Origin: DASUAL01 sp035763805
GTDB taxonomy: Bacteria; Gemmatimonadota; Gemmatimonadetes; Gemmatimonadales; GWC2-71-9
Direction: 5' to 3'
Assembly: GCA_035763805.1 (NCBI GenBank)
Contig: DASUAL010000014.1
Span: 7,595 to 71,594, forward strand
DNA length: 64,000 nucleotides
Numbering within the stretch: position 1 is the first letter of the stretch; each line of letters begins with the position of its first letter. Shown here one piece after another: positions 63,658 to 64,000 of the stretch. The notes below the pieces were generated by a model. That model did no database searches. It saw nothing but the letters and a program-made list of their open reading frames with translations, and had not been told where the DNA came from. Both the position numbers and the translations under genes were made by a program.

Positions 63658-64000
63658 TCACTCGACCGTCACGCTCTTCGCAAGGTTCCTCGGCTGATCC
63701 ACGTCGCACCCCCGCCGCACCGCGATGTAGTAGGCGAGCAGCTGCAGCGGCAGGACCGTGAGGATCGGCGTGAGCAAGTCGAGCGTCTCCGGGACCTCGA
63801 TCTTGTGGTCGGCGAGCCTGGCGACCCCCGTGTCGCCGTCGGTGACGACCGCGATCACGCGGCCGCCCCGCGCCTTCACCTCCTCGATGTTGCTGACGAC
63901 CTTCTGGTACACGGCGTCCTTCGGCGCGATGAACACGACCGGCATCAGGTCGTCGATCAGGGCGATGGGACCGTGCTTCATCTCGGCCGCGGGGTAGCCC
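63658..64000 (-). CDS. glmS: Glucosamine-6-phosphate synthase, 3' end (cut by window edge)
   Basis: The last 113 residues only. GYPAAEMKHGPIALID and the terminal PRNLAKSVTVE are diagnostic for the sugar-isomerase (SIS) end of GlmS. Makes glucosamine-6-phosphate for cell wall synthesis. Confidence 0.93.
   Translation of the reverse strand, partial: GYPAAEMKHGPIALIDDLMPVVFIAPKDAVYQKVVSNIEEVKARGGRVIAVVTDGDTGVARLADHKIEVPETLDLLTPILTVLPLQLLAYYIAVRRGCDVDQPRNLAKSVTVE

Overview
The window is GC-rich, gene-dense DNA from a diderm, aerobic bacterium. TonB-dependent receptors, a phosphate porin, lipoproteins and a caa3-type oxidase show the outer membrane and aerobic respiration. The large Ser/Thr kinase with a C-terminal repeat region and the overall gene style look like Gemmatimonadota; that assignment is an inference, because there is no rRNA here. 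Nearly all of the window is coding. Genes in a run commonly overlap by ATGA or GTGA.

Positions 1-6200 (minus strand) hold a nucleoside-scavenging operon: a double-length 5'-nucleotidase, adenosine deaminase with an extra N-terminal domain, a NupC-type transporter, and purine nucleoside phosphorylase running off the left edge. Positions 6250-21585 (plus strand) are a phosphate-starvation island: PhoB-PhoR, a family-4 glycosyltransferase, an ArsC/low-molecular-weight phosphatase protein, a TonB receptor with a beta-helix lipoprotein, an OprP/OprO-type porin, PstS, PstC, PstA, two PstB ATPases and PhoU. Four units in the island start with a PhoB-box-like direct repeat (consensus CGTKACA-N4-CGTGACM). 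Three of them end in a hairpin terminator. Together the two blocks can release Pi from nucleotides, import both products, and perhaps replace phospholipids.

Positions 21512-32342 hold a rhomboid protease, DnaK, a DegP-type protease, two membrane proteins of unknown role, the cytochrome caa3 oxidase operon (ctaC-D-E-F-G) and a decayed methyltransferase. Positions 32349-40755 hold a Ser/Thr kinase, a DUF885 peptidase-like protein, an arsR-arsM pair with two clear ArsR-type operators, an Arg/Asp-repeat exported protein, tRNA-Leu(TAG) and a signal peptidase I homologue lacking the usual catalytic lysine. Positions 40877-46521 hold tig-clpP-clpX-engB, a second glycosyltransferase and a lipoprotein.

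Positions 46555-64000 hold a FecA-like receptor with a Fur-box-like palindrome, a hybrid histidine kinase, a histidine operon (hisC-B-H-nudix-F) ending in an alkyltransferase-like protein, a PilB/GspE ATPase fused to a receiver domain, an outer-membrane barrel, trpE, an FHA-GAF-adenylate cyclase, maf, dtd and the 3' end of glmS.

The most unusual feature is a set of short repeats, mostly of 7-bp period and often arranged as inverted arms. They lie between genes and also sit in frame inside conserved genes (pnp, engB, the 5'-nucleotidase).
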